Below, in pieces: positions 33,365-43,355 of a DNA stretch of 64,000 bases (position 1 is the stretch's first letter; every line of letters begins with the position of its first letter). Source of the stretch: Brassica napus. Lineage: Eukaryota; Streptophyta; Magnoliopsida; Brassicales; Brassicaceae. The stretch is taken from NCBI RefSeq assembly GCF_020379485.1, contig NC_063436.1, positions 17,625,389 through 17,689,388 of the forward strand. The letters are read 5' to 3'. The translations under genes and the position numbers were made by a program. The notes under the pieces are model-generated. The model had not been told where the DNA came from. It made no database searches and saw only the letters and a list, made by a program, of their open reading frames with translations.

Positions 33365-34464
33365 GCTATATTATGGCTCCAATTGGGGTTTGAAATTGTA
33401 TGGCTTTAGCTGTTTTAACTTATTTCTAAAAAAAATTAAGTCAATATCTTACCAATTAGACTTTGAGAAGTCTAAAAATATTTTTTTTATGAAAAATTTC
33501 AAAACCAAAATAACTAACTTTATTCTTAACGTGATCTATTTTTTTTTGAAAATTCAATTTCATGCTTTTAACTATTTCAAAAAAACTATGTCTAAAGCCA
33601 CTTCTAATTTTTTAGAATCAAAAGTTTTAACTGTCAAACTAAAATTAAAATTTTTAACAGTCTTGAAAGTTATAAACAATCGGACCCTATATTCTATGTT
33701 CACATTGGCGGAAGTACATGCATAATCAGAAGAAAATCGTTAAACACCGAAAAATAATTAGGAAAAAATTAACTAATTAAATAATTTTATGTATCTTTAC
33801 TAACACCATGATTTCGGATTGAAATCATTACCAACTCCTACTAACTCCTACATACAAAAATATAACTTGCCTAGGTTTTGGTTTCAGTGTTTGATTCACA
33901 CATTAGATCTCACAGGTCGCTTTAGGTTTGTATTATCATTTAATTGCACTGAAAACCTTATAAACTGGCAATATTTTTTTGTATACACAATATTTATATC
34001 ACTAAAATTCTATTATAATTATAGTATATAACTACATATATATAATTTATAAAATATTATGAAAGCTAATCTCAGCACGAAATACGTAAGTACGTGGATA
34101 ACTTTTCTTAAATGTATTTTTATTAATTCTTGTTCTGCAAGGGCTATTCCCATGTTATTGGACAAAATGGAAATAAAAAGAACCTAAATTAAGCAAAAAC
34201 AAAAATAAAACAACCGTGGCCCACATTAGTCTTCTGCGCGTGGGACAAAAACAAAGTGCCATAGCCTGGCGCCGGCCGGCCAATCAGCATTCATATATAC
34301 AACACACAGACATGTGCTCGAGTGCATATGTATCTGTCTCTCCATATATATAAATATCTACATGTGTTTAATGTTTAATTAAATAACTGATTATATGCTC
34401 ACCAAAAATGAATGGATGAGGTTTTAAAATAATGCTGCGAAAATAAAATTTACATACTTGCGTT

Positions 34465-34511
34465 ATCTCTAAGGATTTCCTTTTTTTGTTAAAGATCTAT
34501 AAGGATTTCCT
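34465..34511 (-). repeat. Micro-retroposon with 17-bp duplication (one mismatch)
   Basis: ATCTCTAAGGATTTCCT (34465-34481) and ATCTATAAGGATTTCCT (34495-34511) flank a 13-nt insert reading CTTTAACAAAAAA on the minus strand. Confidence 0.65.
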
Positions 34512-34613
34512 GTAACTGGAAACCACGAAATATATGTTTCCTTTTCAGTGTTTGAAACGTATGCATGAAAAGATCTTGATATTGCTACAAACCAGTATCA
34601 TTTTAGTGACATT

Positions 34614-34802
34614 TTTTTTTTTTTGAATTATACAGAGGTATCCTGACTTTACAGAAGTGATCCAGACTAGTCACGTGTTGCCACGTATCGGTCCTCTGTT
34701 TCTGGTGATGTCGAAATGTTAATTTCCCAGTTGTCGGGATTCGAACCCAGGTAGCGATACTCACAACTGTAAGTCCTTTACCACTAGAAGTAGAAGTCCC
34801 GG
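34614..34802 (-). mobile_element. Complete tRNA-derived SINE with 12-bp target duplications
   Basis: On the minus strand the element starts at 34802, has an A-box TCTAGTGGTAAAGG (about 34775-34788) and a B-box GGTTCGAATCCC (34736-34749), and ends ...TATAATTC plus 11 A (34614-34624). TTTAGTGACATT flanks both sides (34602-34613 and 34803-34814). At 189 bp it is the typical SINE size. Confidence 0.85.
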
Positions 34803-34832
34803 TTTAGTGACATTCAAATTCTTGGTAAAAAA

Positions 34833-34872
34833 AATTCTTACTATTGTTAAGCAAAAAAAAAATTCTTACTAT
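34833..34872 (+). repeat. Micro-retroposon with 12-bp target duplication
   Basis: AATTCTTACTAT (34833-34844 and 34861-34872) flanks the 16-nt insert TGTTAAGC plus eight A. Confidence 0.65.
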
Positions 34873-35069
34873 AAATAAATGTTTATAACTTATTATTTAA
34901 CCTATTTTCTCGACACACTTATGAACAGTAATGATATAGACAAGCAACCCTCTAAGAGGCGCTTGTTGTCCAAACAAAAAAACCGCTGACAAAACTCGGT
35001 TACCAAGTATAGAGTCATATAGTTTTCTTCTGCGAGTTTGTAATTAAATGGATCAAGGACTATACTTTT

Positions 35070-35105
35070 ATGATCTCTTTTTTTATCAACACTTTAATGA
35101 TCTCT
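35070..35105 (-). repeat. Micro-retroposon with 9-bp target duplication
   Basis: ATGATCTCT (35070-35078 and 35097-35105) flanks an insert that reads TAAAGTGTTGATAAAAAA on the minus strand. The duplication is short, so confidence is lower. Confidence 0.45.
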
Positions 35106-35186
35106 ATTCATGTTTATATGTGAATCTAAATAATTGGAGCCAAAATGTGTGGGTTTGACGACTCTGGAAGTTTGACCAAAACCTAA

Positions 35187-35189
<3 letters not shown>

Positions 35190-35224
<35 letters not shown>
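35190..35224 (+). repeat. Homopolymer of 35 G
   Basis: An uninterrupted G run lies in otherwise AT-rich DNA. It could form stacked G-quadruplexes. Its length in an assembly is unreliable. Confidence 0.8.
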
Positions 35225-35225
<1 letters not shown>

Positions 35226-35352
35226 GAAGAGGACAAGACAAAGAGGAACATACTTAAGGACATGTTAGGCAGCTGTCATATCAAGTTTCTGAGCTGCAGA
35301 GAAAATGCCATAATATGGGTCACACTTCAAATAATACCTTATTTATCAGAAG

Positions 35353-35389
35353 TATTTTTTTTTGGTCTAAATGTTAAGACATAAATATT
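35353..35389 (-). repeat. Micro-retroposon in copy 1 of the tandem duplication
   Basis: Relative to copy 2, 33 bases are inserted. On the minus strand the end reads ...CATTTAGACC plus seven A. The duplicated target is short or mismatched (TATT; AAGTATT against AAATATT). Confidence 0.55.
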
Positions 35390-35630
35390 ATTTAAATGGC
35401 TTGAATCGGTCAAAAGGAAGATAGAAAAAAGGCTGAGATGAAACAACCAAAAGAAGACTTTATTAAACTTCATGTAGTTTGTTTACATTTAACTAATTTC
35501 TCTGCCATAATACGGGTCACACTCCAAATACTACCTTATTTATCAGAAGTATTATTTAAATGGCTTGAATAGGTCAAAAGGAAGATAGAAAAAAAGCTGA
35601 TAGATGAAACAACCAAAAGAAGACTTTATT

Positions 35631-35680
35631 AAACTTCATGTAGTAATTTGTCCAAAAAAAAGAAAAAAACTTCATGTAGT
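35631..35680 (+). repeat. Micro-retroposon in copy 2 with perfect 14-bp duplication
   Basis: AAACTTCATGTAGT (35631-35644 and 35667-35680) flanks AATTTGTCC followed by an A-rich tail. Copy 1 has the uninterrupted target once, so the insertion came after the tandem duplication. Confidence 0.8.
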
Positions 35681-35702
35681 TTGTTTACATTTAACTAACT
35701 TT

Positions 35703-37140
35703 GCTATTTTAGGCGATAATATATTTATCTCCATCAGCCAGTAGAGTAGGTCAAAGTTCAATATTATACAGAGCACTAGTTCTACGATCACAAACTCAAA
35801 GTACTACGTCACGTTCATATTTAAATTAATTATTTAATTTCGTGGCATCGATAACAATTGTCGTCATTATCTTCTCTGGATAAGATACAAGTCAAACAAT
35901 TTCCTCTTCTGATGATTTGTCGAACTTATGAACTCTCGTTTGCTATAGGCTATAGTTGTCGACACGCCATATCCATATATCCAAATCCTAAAATAGTAAG
36001 CTCACCTTAATGATTTGTTTGTTACATAAATTTATTATAATTGAAAGGTAACAGTAATTGACAAACAAAAACCCCAAAATACTCTATTTTACCGTTATTC
36101 TATCCATTTTTATTACTAGTTGTTTTATATTTTGTTTTCCGAAGTAGATGATGTTTTAGTGTTCAATACAAAATTGATTAACTTTCTATGTTTACAGCTA
36201 TTTATATACTCTAACTTCAATTATTTTTGAATTTTCTTTTTAGTTAATAACTAAGATTTTTTGAATTTTGTTTAGTTAATAACTAAGATAATAAACAAAA
36301 CAACGTTAACTTATGAGAACGGAATGAATATTAATTATGGCCAACGAAGTTAGCGACCATAAGCACACAAACCACACACAATTTTTTTCCATTATTTTCT
36401 AAAGCAAAATTCTAATGCTGGCAAACGTCGAGAAAGAATATTCCTAATATTCCCACCGTCGAATGGTTGTCGTTCCAAAGATATGCGTGGGGACTATCCC
36501 GAAACCGCATTCACGTCCAAGAACCACAAAACAGGATCGAAATCCTTAAATAGAGAATAGTTAATTCCGGAATGGGGTTTATTAATCAGTTAATGGTATT
36601 GTTATTTTACTCAAGCGAACACTTTTTTTTTTGTCATCTGTTATATTTTGTGCAGTATAATAATTATTATTTTTTGAAAAGAATAAAATGTAGCTCAAAA
36701 AGACATACAATGCAGTATTATTAGATGTCACTAAATAACAATAATCAATAATAATAGCTACATTAACATAAATCCTTTTTGAGTTATTCTTACGTTGTAA
36801 GCTTTAACAAGTTCCAAAATATTATTTTAAATCTGGTCTTTTTACAAGTTACGAAGGTTTTGTTTAAGTTTTCTCTTCAATTTTTGGAAAAATAACAAAA
36901 CAAACAATACTTTAGTTTTTATACTTTATTTTCCTAAGAAAATTTGAAAATATAATATGTTTTAATAATTTAACTATTTGAATATGTGAGTAACAACACT
37001 ATAAGAGATATAAAAGAAAAATCTTCGTTCTCGAAGAGCTTAGATGTACATAGTTCATTCGTACCTAACCAAGAGTGACTTATAGAGTTAGTATGCAATA
37101 TTCCCATTGTTTGACCTAGTATAGTATTTAGAGGAGCCTA
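35703..37140. other. AT-rich intergenic DNA
   Basis: No gene was recognised. At about 36095-36332 the ends ATTCTATCCATTTTTAT and, on the complement, ATTCATTCCGTTCTCAT suggest an old Stowaway-like MITE. A less AT-rich block at about 36420-36560 (GTCGAGAAAGAATATTCC, CCCACCGTCGAATGG) is unexplained. Confidence 0.35.
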
Positions 37141-37187
37141 ATCTTTGTAATCTTTTTTCTTATTTCCTTTTTGATCTTTGTAATCTT
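37141..37187 (-). repeat. Micro-insertion with perfect 14-bp duplication
   Basis: ATCTTTGTAATCTT (37141-37154 and 37174-37187) flanks 19 nt that read CAAAAAGGAAATAAGAAAA on the minus strand. Confidence 0.6.
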
Positions 37188-37768
37188 TGGTTCTGGTTCG
37201 GTTTACTTAATCACTCTTTTCGGAATAACCAAAGACTGCTTTTGACATGATACAATTTAATTATATTTTTATTATACAACAATTAATCAAAAAATTTAGA
37301 ACCGTGTATTGTTATAAAGTTTAAAGGTGAATCCGTTTTTAACACAATTTATGTAACCTATACTAGTATTTATCTAAAAAGGTTAAAGTCCATATCAAAT
37401 GCTAAATTTGGTTATTGTACCAATATGTAGCTAAATTTGAATTTTTTTTTTGTTTTCGGATTTTTCTTTCTTTTCTATTTTATTTTTGATGGCATCGCGT
37501 TAGTTGGGTTTACTGCTTAGAGCACATGTTAAAAAGGGATTTTTTCCAAATAATATTGGTATTCAAATGTTACTGAATTATTGAATTTTTTCTTTTTGAT
37601 AATTGTCTAAAAGGTGAACCACTTACAATCGTACACATGGCATAAAATTTTTACGGGGTTCTAAAAACATGTTGTTTAAGATACTATCGTGTCTCTTTCT
37701 TAATTTTTATAATTTTTTTTTATATAATTAAAAGATTATGTGAGTATGGTTCGATGGAGCTGCTCTTA

Positions 37769-38228
37769 GGCCATTCTTATTGGTGGTATCAAGGAAGGTT
37801 TCTAACTATTAATTACATTGAAAAAGGTTTAAAAAATAGAGAGAGAATGTTTAAAAAAAATGGAGAGAGAAGACTCTTTTCACTGTATGAAGATGAAGCA
37901 GGTCAATTATAAAGCTACACAGTATGAAGGAAATATCTCATATTTTTTGTTGAGCTTCGCCTGCCGGATCTTTTCACTCTTCTGAGAAGGGTACATTGCC
38001 ATTAATTTAATATAAAAAAAAACTTAAAAGGTAGGAGAGAGACACATGTTTTTCCAGAATCGATTCGTTGCCGAGGAACTCAACAAATAATCATAAGAAA
38101 CTTTGTAACACATGACAATATCTTAGTGGTGTATATGTAAAAAGAAGTAAAATTTAATTATATAATTAATTACTAATATTTTATTAATTTTTGAAAAATT
38201 CACTCATTTGTAACCGTCGCTGATGCTC
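37769..38228. mobile_element. Harbinger-type MITE, about 460 bp
   Basis: TTA duplications (37766-37768 and 38229-38231) flank it. The right end GCTGATGCTC matches the Harbinger terminus at 15853. The left end, GGCCATTCTTATTGG, is only loosely related, so the left boundary is less sure. Confidence 0.5.
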
Positions 38229-38231
38229 TTA

Positions 38232-38432
38232 GAACATGACTAACCTGGGTTTTTAATTTGGGGTTTTTAACTTTTGATTTGACACAATTTTTTTTTTTTA
38301 CATTTTTCGGTTAAGAGGTGGCTCTTATATTTCTTATATAAGAGACGATTCTTAGTTTTTCTTAATTAAAAACTAAAAAAAAACTATTAAACAGTTCTTA
38401 TTTGAAGCTAAGAACCTAGGTTAATCATAGTC
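38232..38432. mobile_element. Second Harbinger-type MITE abutting the first
   Basis: Left end GAACATGACTAACCTGGG; right end on the complement GACTATGATTAACCTAGG. TTA lies on both sides (38229-38231 and 38433-38435). It shares its left TTA with the neighbouring MITE, so one inserted at the edge of the other. Confidence 0.65.
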
Positions 38433-38435
38433 TTA

Positions 38436-40906
38436 GATCCTAACTGCACAGACTTGCATTGTTTATTTTCTTCGATATCCCTACATCCTTAAACGTAGCT
38501 TCAACATCCTGAAAAATATCTTAGACCTTTGTTTACTTTATTCACATCAAAAGACATGTGTGTTGTTTTTATCTGACTATCTGAGTCATAAATACCTTTT
38601 TTATGTTAGATATTTTGACTTTAATTATTATACTATTTCTAAGAATGTGATTGGTAATTTTAGAGTAAATGGAAGAAAAATAAAAAAGTGAAAAAGAATG
38701 AAAAAATTAAAATGAGAGAAAGAGAAAAGTGGAGTAAATAAGGAAAAAAAAGAAAAATGAAATAATTTTTACTCATGTGTATACACTAGTGTAACATTTT
38801 TCTCCATTTCAATAGTAATGGGAGGAAATAAAGAAAATGATTTTTTTCATCTGATTGGTAATTTATGAGAGTAACTAGGAGTAACTGAGTTTTCTACTCA
38901 AATATTTACTATAAAAGTAATTTATTCAATCTAAGCCTAAATGTTTTTGTGCAACCATCAGATTTTAAGTGGGCCTTTTTGGAATAGGGATTAAAAAATA
39001 TTAAAGATTTCATATATGATGGGACTTAGCTGAATCTATTTGGATTTTAAAGATTTTAACAGAGATTTGGTAGATTTTGATCATTTTGGTCTCTCTCTAT
39101 AACCTAGCTAAAGGGAGTGGACTATCCCTAATACTTAGCATTCACGTTACAACTTTTCTTATATCAGGAAATAGCAAAAAAAAAGAAAAAAGAAAAAAAA
39201 GAGAGAATTGGTACGAGGTTCTTTCCCAAGATCACATACTTTAAAATTCATTAGTCCATCTACTTAATATAATCAATGCTTTTTTGACATTTAATATATT
39301 CAATGCTATATTATTTTATTAATTTATAAAGTTATTAATTTATATTTTTGTAAGATTTTACTATTTTAAAATATATTTTTATCTAAGATAAAAAATTATT
39401 TGATTTTAGTGTATATATATATTAATATATTTTTTGAAATTGACATTTTATATTGATTTTACTATATTATATGGTGTATATAAAATATGTTTCATAGAAT
39501 TTAAATGTGTGTTTATATAATTTTACTAAATCACCTCAAAATATATTAAGTGTTAAAATATAAAGATAATTCAGTTGAGAATATAAAAAACAATATAATG
39601 GTTGGTTCGTACTTGTATAAAATGTGTATACATATAAATTATTAATTTATAATTTTACTGGGACCATATATTTACATATAATTTTCTAAAAAATATAATT
39701 TTATTATTTTATCGATTTATGTCATATTTTGAACCAATACAACTTATACCAGAGAAATTATTAACTTATAATATTTATTAATTTATCGAGTATTAATTTA
39801 TACAGTTTCAATTCTATATGTGTTTGTTACATGTAGAGCTTCAAATTATTAACTTATAATATCCATCCTATATGCGTTAGAAAATACAATACAAGTAGAG
39901 CTACAAATTTCATATTCTGATACCCTCAACAATAAGATGGCTAGTTAATTAGAATTGTTGGGTAAAAATGGATAATATCAAGTTTATCCTGATTCTTGAT
40001 TTACACAAAGTAACATCACTTTAGCACGGAAAAAATGAAAGTGGATAGAAAAATAAAAGGGAAAATTTGGAAAAATACATTTGTATGATATTTTAATTTG
40101 AATACTACACCATTATTTTTTTTTTAATACTACACTATTTGTTATTTCATATGCAATGCCATACCATCAATAAAAGTATCTATTATCTCGAGTGGCATTA
40201 TAAACAAACAATTGTTGTCAAGCAGTAGATGCAAAGGGAGGGTAAAACAGTAGAAGACGGCAGGTTGTCCAACGGTTCAAAACTGCCGCCAAATGTACGA
40301 TACGGTTAGCTAAAAGACACGTCATCCTTTAGAGGATTCCGACATAATAACACACGTTGGAGAAAACGTGTTCGTCTCACCAAGAAAGTGACCACCACGA
40401 GGCGTGGCGTGATTTTGTTTTAGACGCGTTTCAAAACGGTCAATCAAACGCTTTAACCGACCGCACTAGATGAGTTGAAATTTCTGATTGCTTTAATTAT
40501 TTGCTAACGGAATCCGATAATTTGACTGTTTTACATATCTTTCTATTATCTTTCTATTATTAACAAAAAGTAATATCTATCTCGAGAATATATATTATGC
40601 GGTTTTAAATCAGAATAATAACTATTCCAAACACACAAATGGAATTTTATATGAAAAATCTTTAGTTATCCATACACAAAATAGTTTACTTTAAATCTAT
40701 ATTGGTGTATCTTTTTTCTACATTTATTTTGTTAATTTTTATTGTTTAGTACTCTTTGTCAAAAAAGCTTAATAGAACAATCTACATTGTTAATCTTTTT
40801 TACGCTAGATTGTTTTTTTTTTTGAAGCTGAAAAAAAAAACAATTAAGCATAAAAAAAAGTCAGAATAGTAACAGAGCAACAGCATTAACCTAAAATTAT
40901 GTTATA
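38436..40906. other. AT-rich intergenic DNA with one GC-richer island
   Basis: Contains a micro-insertion at 39264-39307, a purine-rich stretch at 38640-38770 and, at about 40230-40460, a block of markedly higher GC (GACACGTCATCC, ACCACGAGGCGTGGCG, TTAACCGACCGC). I recognise no gene in it. Confidence 0.4.
39264..39307 (-). repeat. Micro-retroposon with 17-bp duplication (one mismatch)
   Basis: TTAATATAATCAATGCT (39264-39280) and TTAATATATTCAATGCT (39291-39307) flank ten nt that read ATGTCAAAAA on the minus strand, close to the end of the LINE at 24907 (GCTGTCAAAAA). Confidence 0.6.
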
Positions 40907-40944
40907 CTAGATTTTTTAACCGCGCTACGCGCGGATAAGATATT

Positions 40945-42187
40945 ATATGTATTTCTCAATTTTGAAAAAAATAATGTATAATATTGTATTACATTATTTA
41001 AAGAATATAAAATAAGACTACATAACATAAATATATTTTTAAAATTTTCTTTGTGGAAATCATTATGTTGTTTGATTGTTCTAATTGATTCACATATTTG
41101 CATAGTTATTTCTGATAGATGAATAACTATATTTTTATTATCAGTAAATAATATATATTTATTATATAATATAAGAAAAATAAAATTATTTACTTTTAAA
41201 ACAAACTTGTCTCATATTGGGGACTCGGTTATAGACATATCATATTCGAATGAAACATTTTTTTAGTTACAAATCTTCTTAACAGTCAAGAAACAAATTT
41301 GAATATCAAAACAATATCTCATACGATCTCTTTGTGGAATAATTGCTCTGAAGAAATTGAATTTATGCATCAAAAAAGACTGGAAATGGATGTGCAGATG
41401 TGTTAAATAAGTCAGCTTTACAAAGTACTATTCATAGTTCATATATCATTTATCTCCATCCTATTTTTTTGTCCATCCTTTCTTAAACATCTTGAAATAA
41501 CTGATGCTAATTAATAATAAACTTTTGGCTGACAAAAAAAATCAAATTTGTTTAATTATCGCTTAAGTTGTCTAACTGATATATATGCATTTCTCAATTC
41601 TAAAAAAATAATAATGTATAATATTGTATTACATTATTTAAAGAATATAAAATAAGACTACATAACATAAATATATTTTTTAAATTTTCTTTGTGAAAAT
41701 CATTATGTTGTTTGATTGTTCTACTTGATTCACATATTTGCATAAATATTTGTGATAGATGAATAACTATATTTTATTATCAGTAAATAATATATATTTA
41801 TTATATAATATAAAAAAATGAAATTATTTACTTTTTAAACAAAGTTGTCTCATGTTGGGGACTCGGTTATAGACATATAATATTCGAAGGAGACATTTTT
41901 ACAGTTATCAATCTTCTTAACAGTCAAGAAACAAATCTGAATATCAAAACAATATCTCATACGATCTCTTTATGGAATAACTGTTCTGAAGAAATTGAAT
42001 TTAGGCATAAAAAAAGACCGAAAATGATGTGCAGATGTGTTATCTAAGTCAGCTTTACAAAGTACTACTATTCATAATTCATATATCATTTAATTCAATC
42101 ATTTCTTAAACATCTTGAAATAACTGATCCTAATTAATAATAAACTTTTGGCTGGCAAAAAAAACCAAATTTGTCTAATTATCGCTT
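40945..42187. repeat. Tandem duplication of about 0.63 kb inside Helitron 3
   Basis: Copy A (about 40945-41570) and copy B (about 41583-42187) share ordered blocks such as TTGTATTACATTATTTAAAG, GGGGACTCGGTTATAGACAT and CTTCTTAACAGTCAAGAAAC, with point and small indel differences, so the duplication is not recent. Confidence 0.75.
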
Positions 42188-43156
42188 AAATATTTTATTA
42201 ATATTGTCTAAGAAGCTTTCAATTGATATCAAAGTTTAATTTTTATTAGTTTTTTTTGTTAATTTCAGAGTTTTTTTTGTATTTAAGATTTTTTTTCATA
42301 TTAAGCTTATATTTCTTTCACATAATATACATATGTCATAAAAATTATCATCAAATCAGTTTTACTTATTTATTATTTTATTTTTAATGAAAATACACTT
42401 TTAAAATAATTTAATTTAAAATAAAATTATATATAAATTTGTTGTATTCTAACAATTTGATTGATTTAATTAATGTGCTTTGGTGGATAACTTAAAAAGT
42501 TTTCATATGAATCGGAGAAAGCAAGCTTATGTTGTTATATTATATTTATTTGTGTATATGGAATCTATATATAATGCTAGTGTAATAAAGAAAAAACATT
42601 ATTTTTTTGTAACTTCAAAAAGATACATTATTACAATTTGAAATTATTCAAAATTGAATAAAATGGTAATTAAATAAATCTAATTGTTTTTTTGTCTTGT
42701 TTAGTTGAATTCTCATGAAAAGAAATCGATAGGTTAAACAAATGTTTCAAAATTTGTTGTGTTATTGTTTTGTCTATAAATTACAAAATTTATTGAATTG
42801 ATATATTTAATTATTGCACCCTTAAATAATATTTTATTAAGACATTAGAGAACTATGTTTTAAGTTGTTTTTTCAAAGTTGTACAAAAATCTATGCTTTT
42901 TCATATTTGTCACGAAAATTTATATGTTAAACTTACTTTTACAAAATTGTTAACTTTGTCACGAAAATAAAAATCTATGCTTTTTCATATTTGTCAATGT
43001 TCTCACGCTTTCAAAGAATATATTAGCTTAGTCACTTACTTTTTTTTTTTACAAAACAAAGTATCGGAGTCTTGAAAGTTGAATTCATATTATTGTAAAT
43101 GTACATAAGAGTGTGATTAGATATTTAGTGATTCTTGTATATGTGTCCAAGAAAGT

Positions 43157-43222
43157 TTCAATGGCTTAGTGGTATCTGCCATATATTTATGTTATACTAA
43201 CCCGGGTTCGATCCTTACCTTT
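43157..43222 (+). other. tRNA-like pol III promoter (SINE head) within Helitron 3
   Basis: A-box-like TGGCTTAGTGGTAT and B-box GGGTTCGATCC are spaced about 40 nt apart, on the plus strand. A poly(A) of ten lies 30 nt later, so a short SINE inside the Helitron is likely. Confidence 0.45.
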
Positions 43223-43355
43223 GCATTGTTTTTTTCATTTTTTACAAAAAAAAAATGTGATGACATGGCAACTTCGGGTTTTCTGATTGGACGATTTTTT
43301 GTGCTTACGTGGACAGTGTAAGAGGAGCTTATATCCCCTTTTAGTATAGTATAGA

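Larger units (their letters stand above)
31707..34601. other. AT-rich intergenic DNA
   Basis: No host gene seen. Contains four micro-insertions listed separately. A Phe/Lys-rich frame at 33228-33725 is a product of low-complexity sequence. A GC-richer stretch with G-rich palindromic text (GCGCCGGCCGGCC) lies at about 34200-34300. Confidence 0.4.
35306..35702 (+). repeat. Tandem duplication of about 200 bp, each copy with a different micro-insertion
   Basis: Copy 1 (35306-35510) and copy 2 (35513-35702) share TGCCATAATA, GGGTCACACT, TTATTTATCAGAAG, TGGCTTGAAT and GACTTTATTAAACTTCATG in order. Copy 1 alone has 33 extra bases after CAGAAGTATT (about 35357-35389). Copy 2 alone has the insertion at 35645-35666. 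Each copy shows the empty site of the other. Confidence 0.8.
40907..43355 (-). mobile_element. Non-autonomous Helitron 3
   Basis: On the minus strand the 5' end is TCTATACTATACTAAAAGGGG (43355, after A), and the 3' end is CTAG at 40910-40907 followed by T, with a CCGCGCG-T-AGCGCGG hairpin 10-12 nt before it. 2,449 bp. The interior holds a tandem duplication of about 0.6 kb and a tRNA-like promoter; no replicase frame. Confidence 0.85.

Noticed and set aside
33228..33725. 165-codon Phe/Lys/Ile-rich frame
   Set aside because: Composition is that of AT-rich DNA, contains a micro-insertion, and matches no family.
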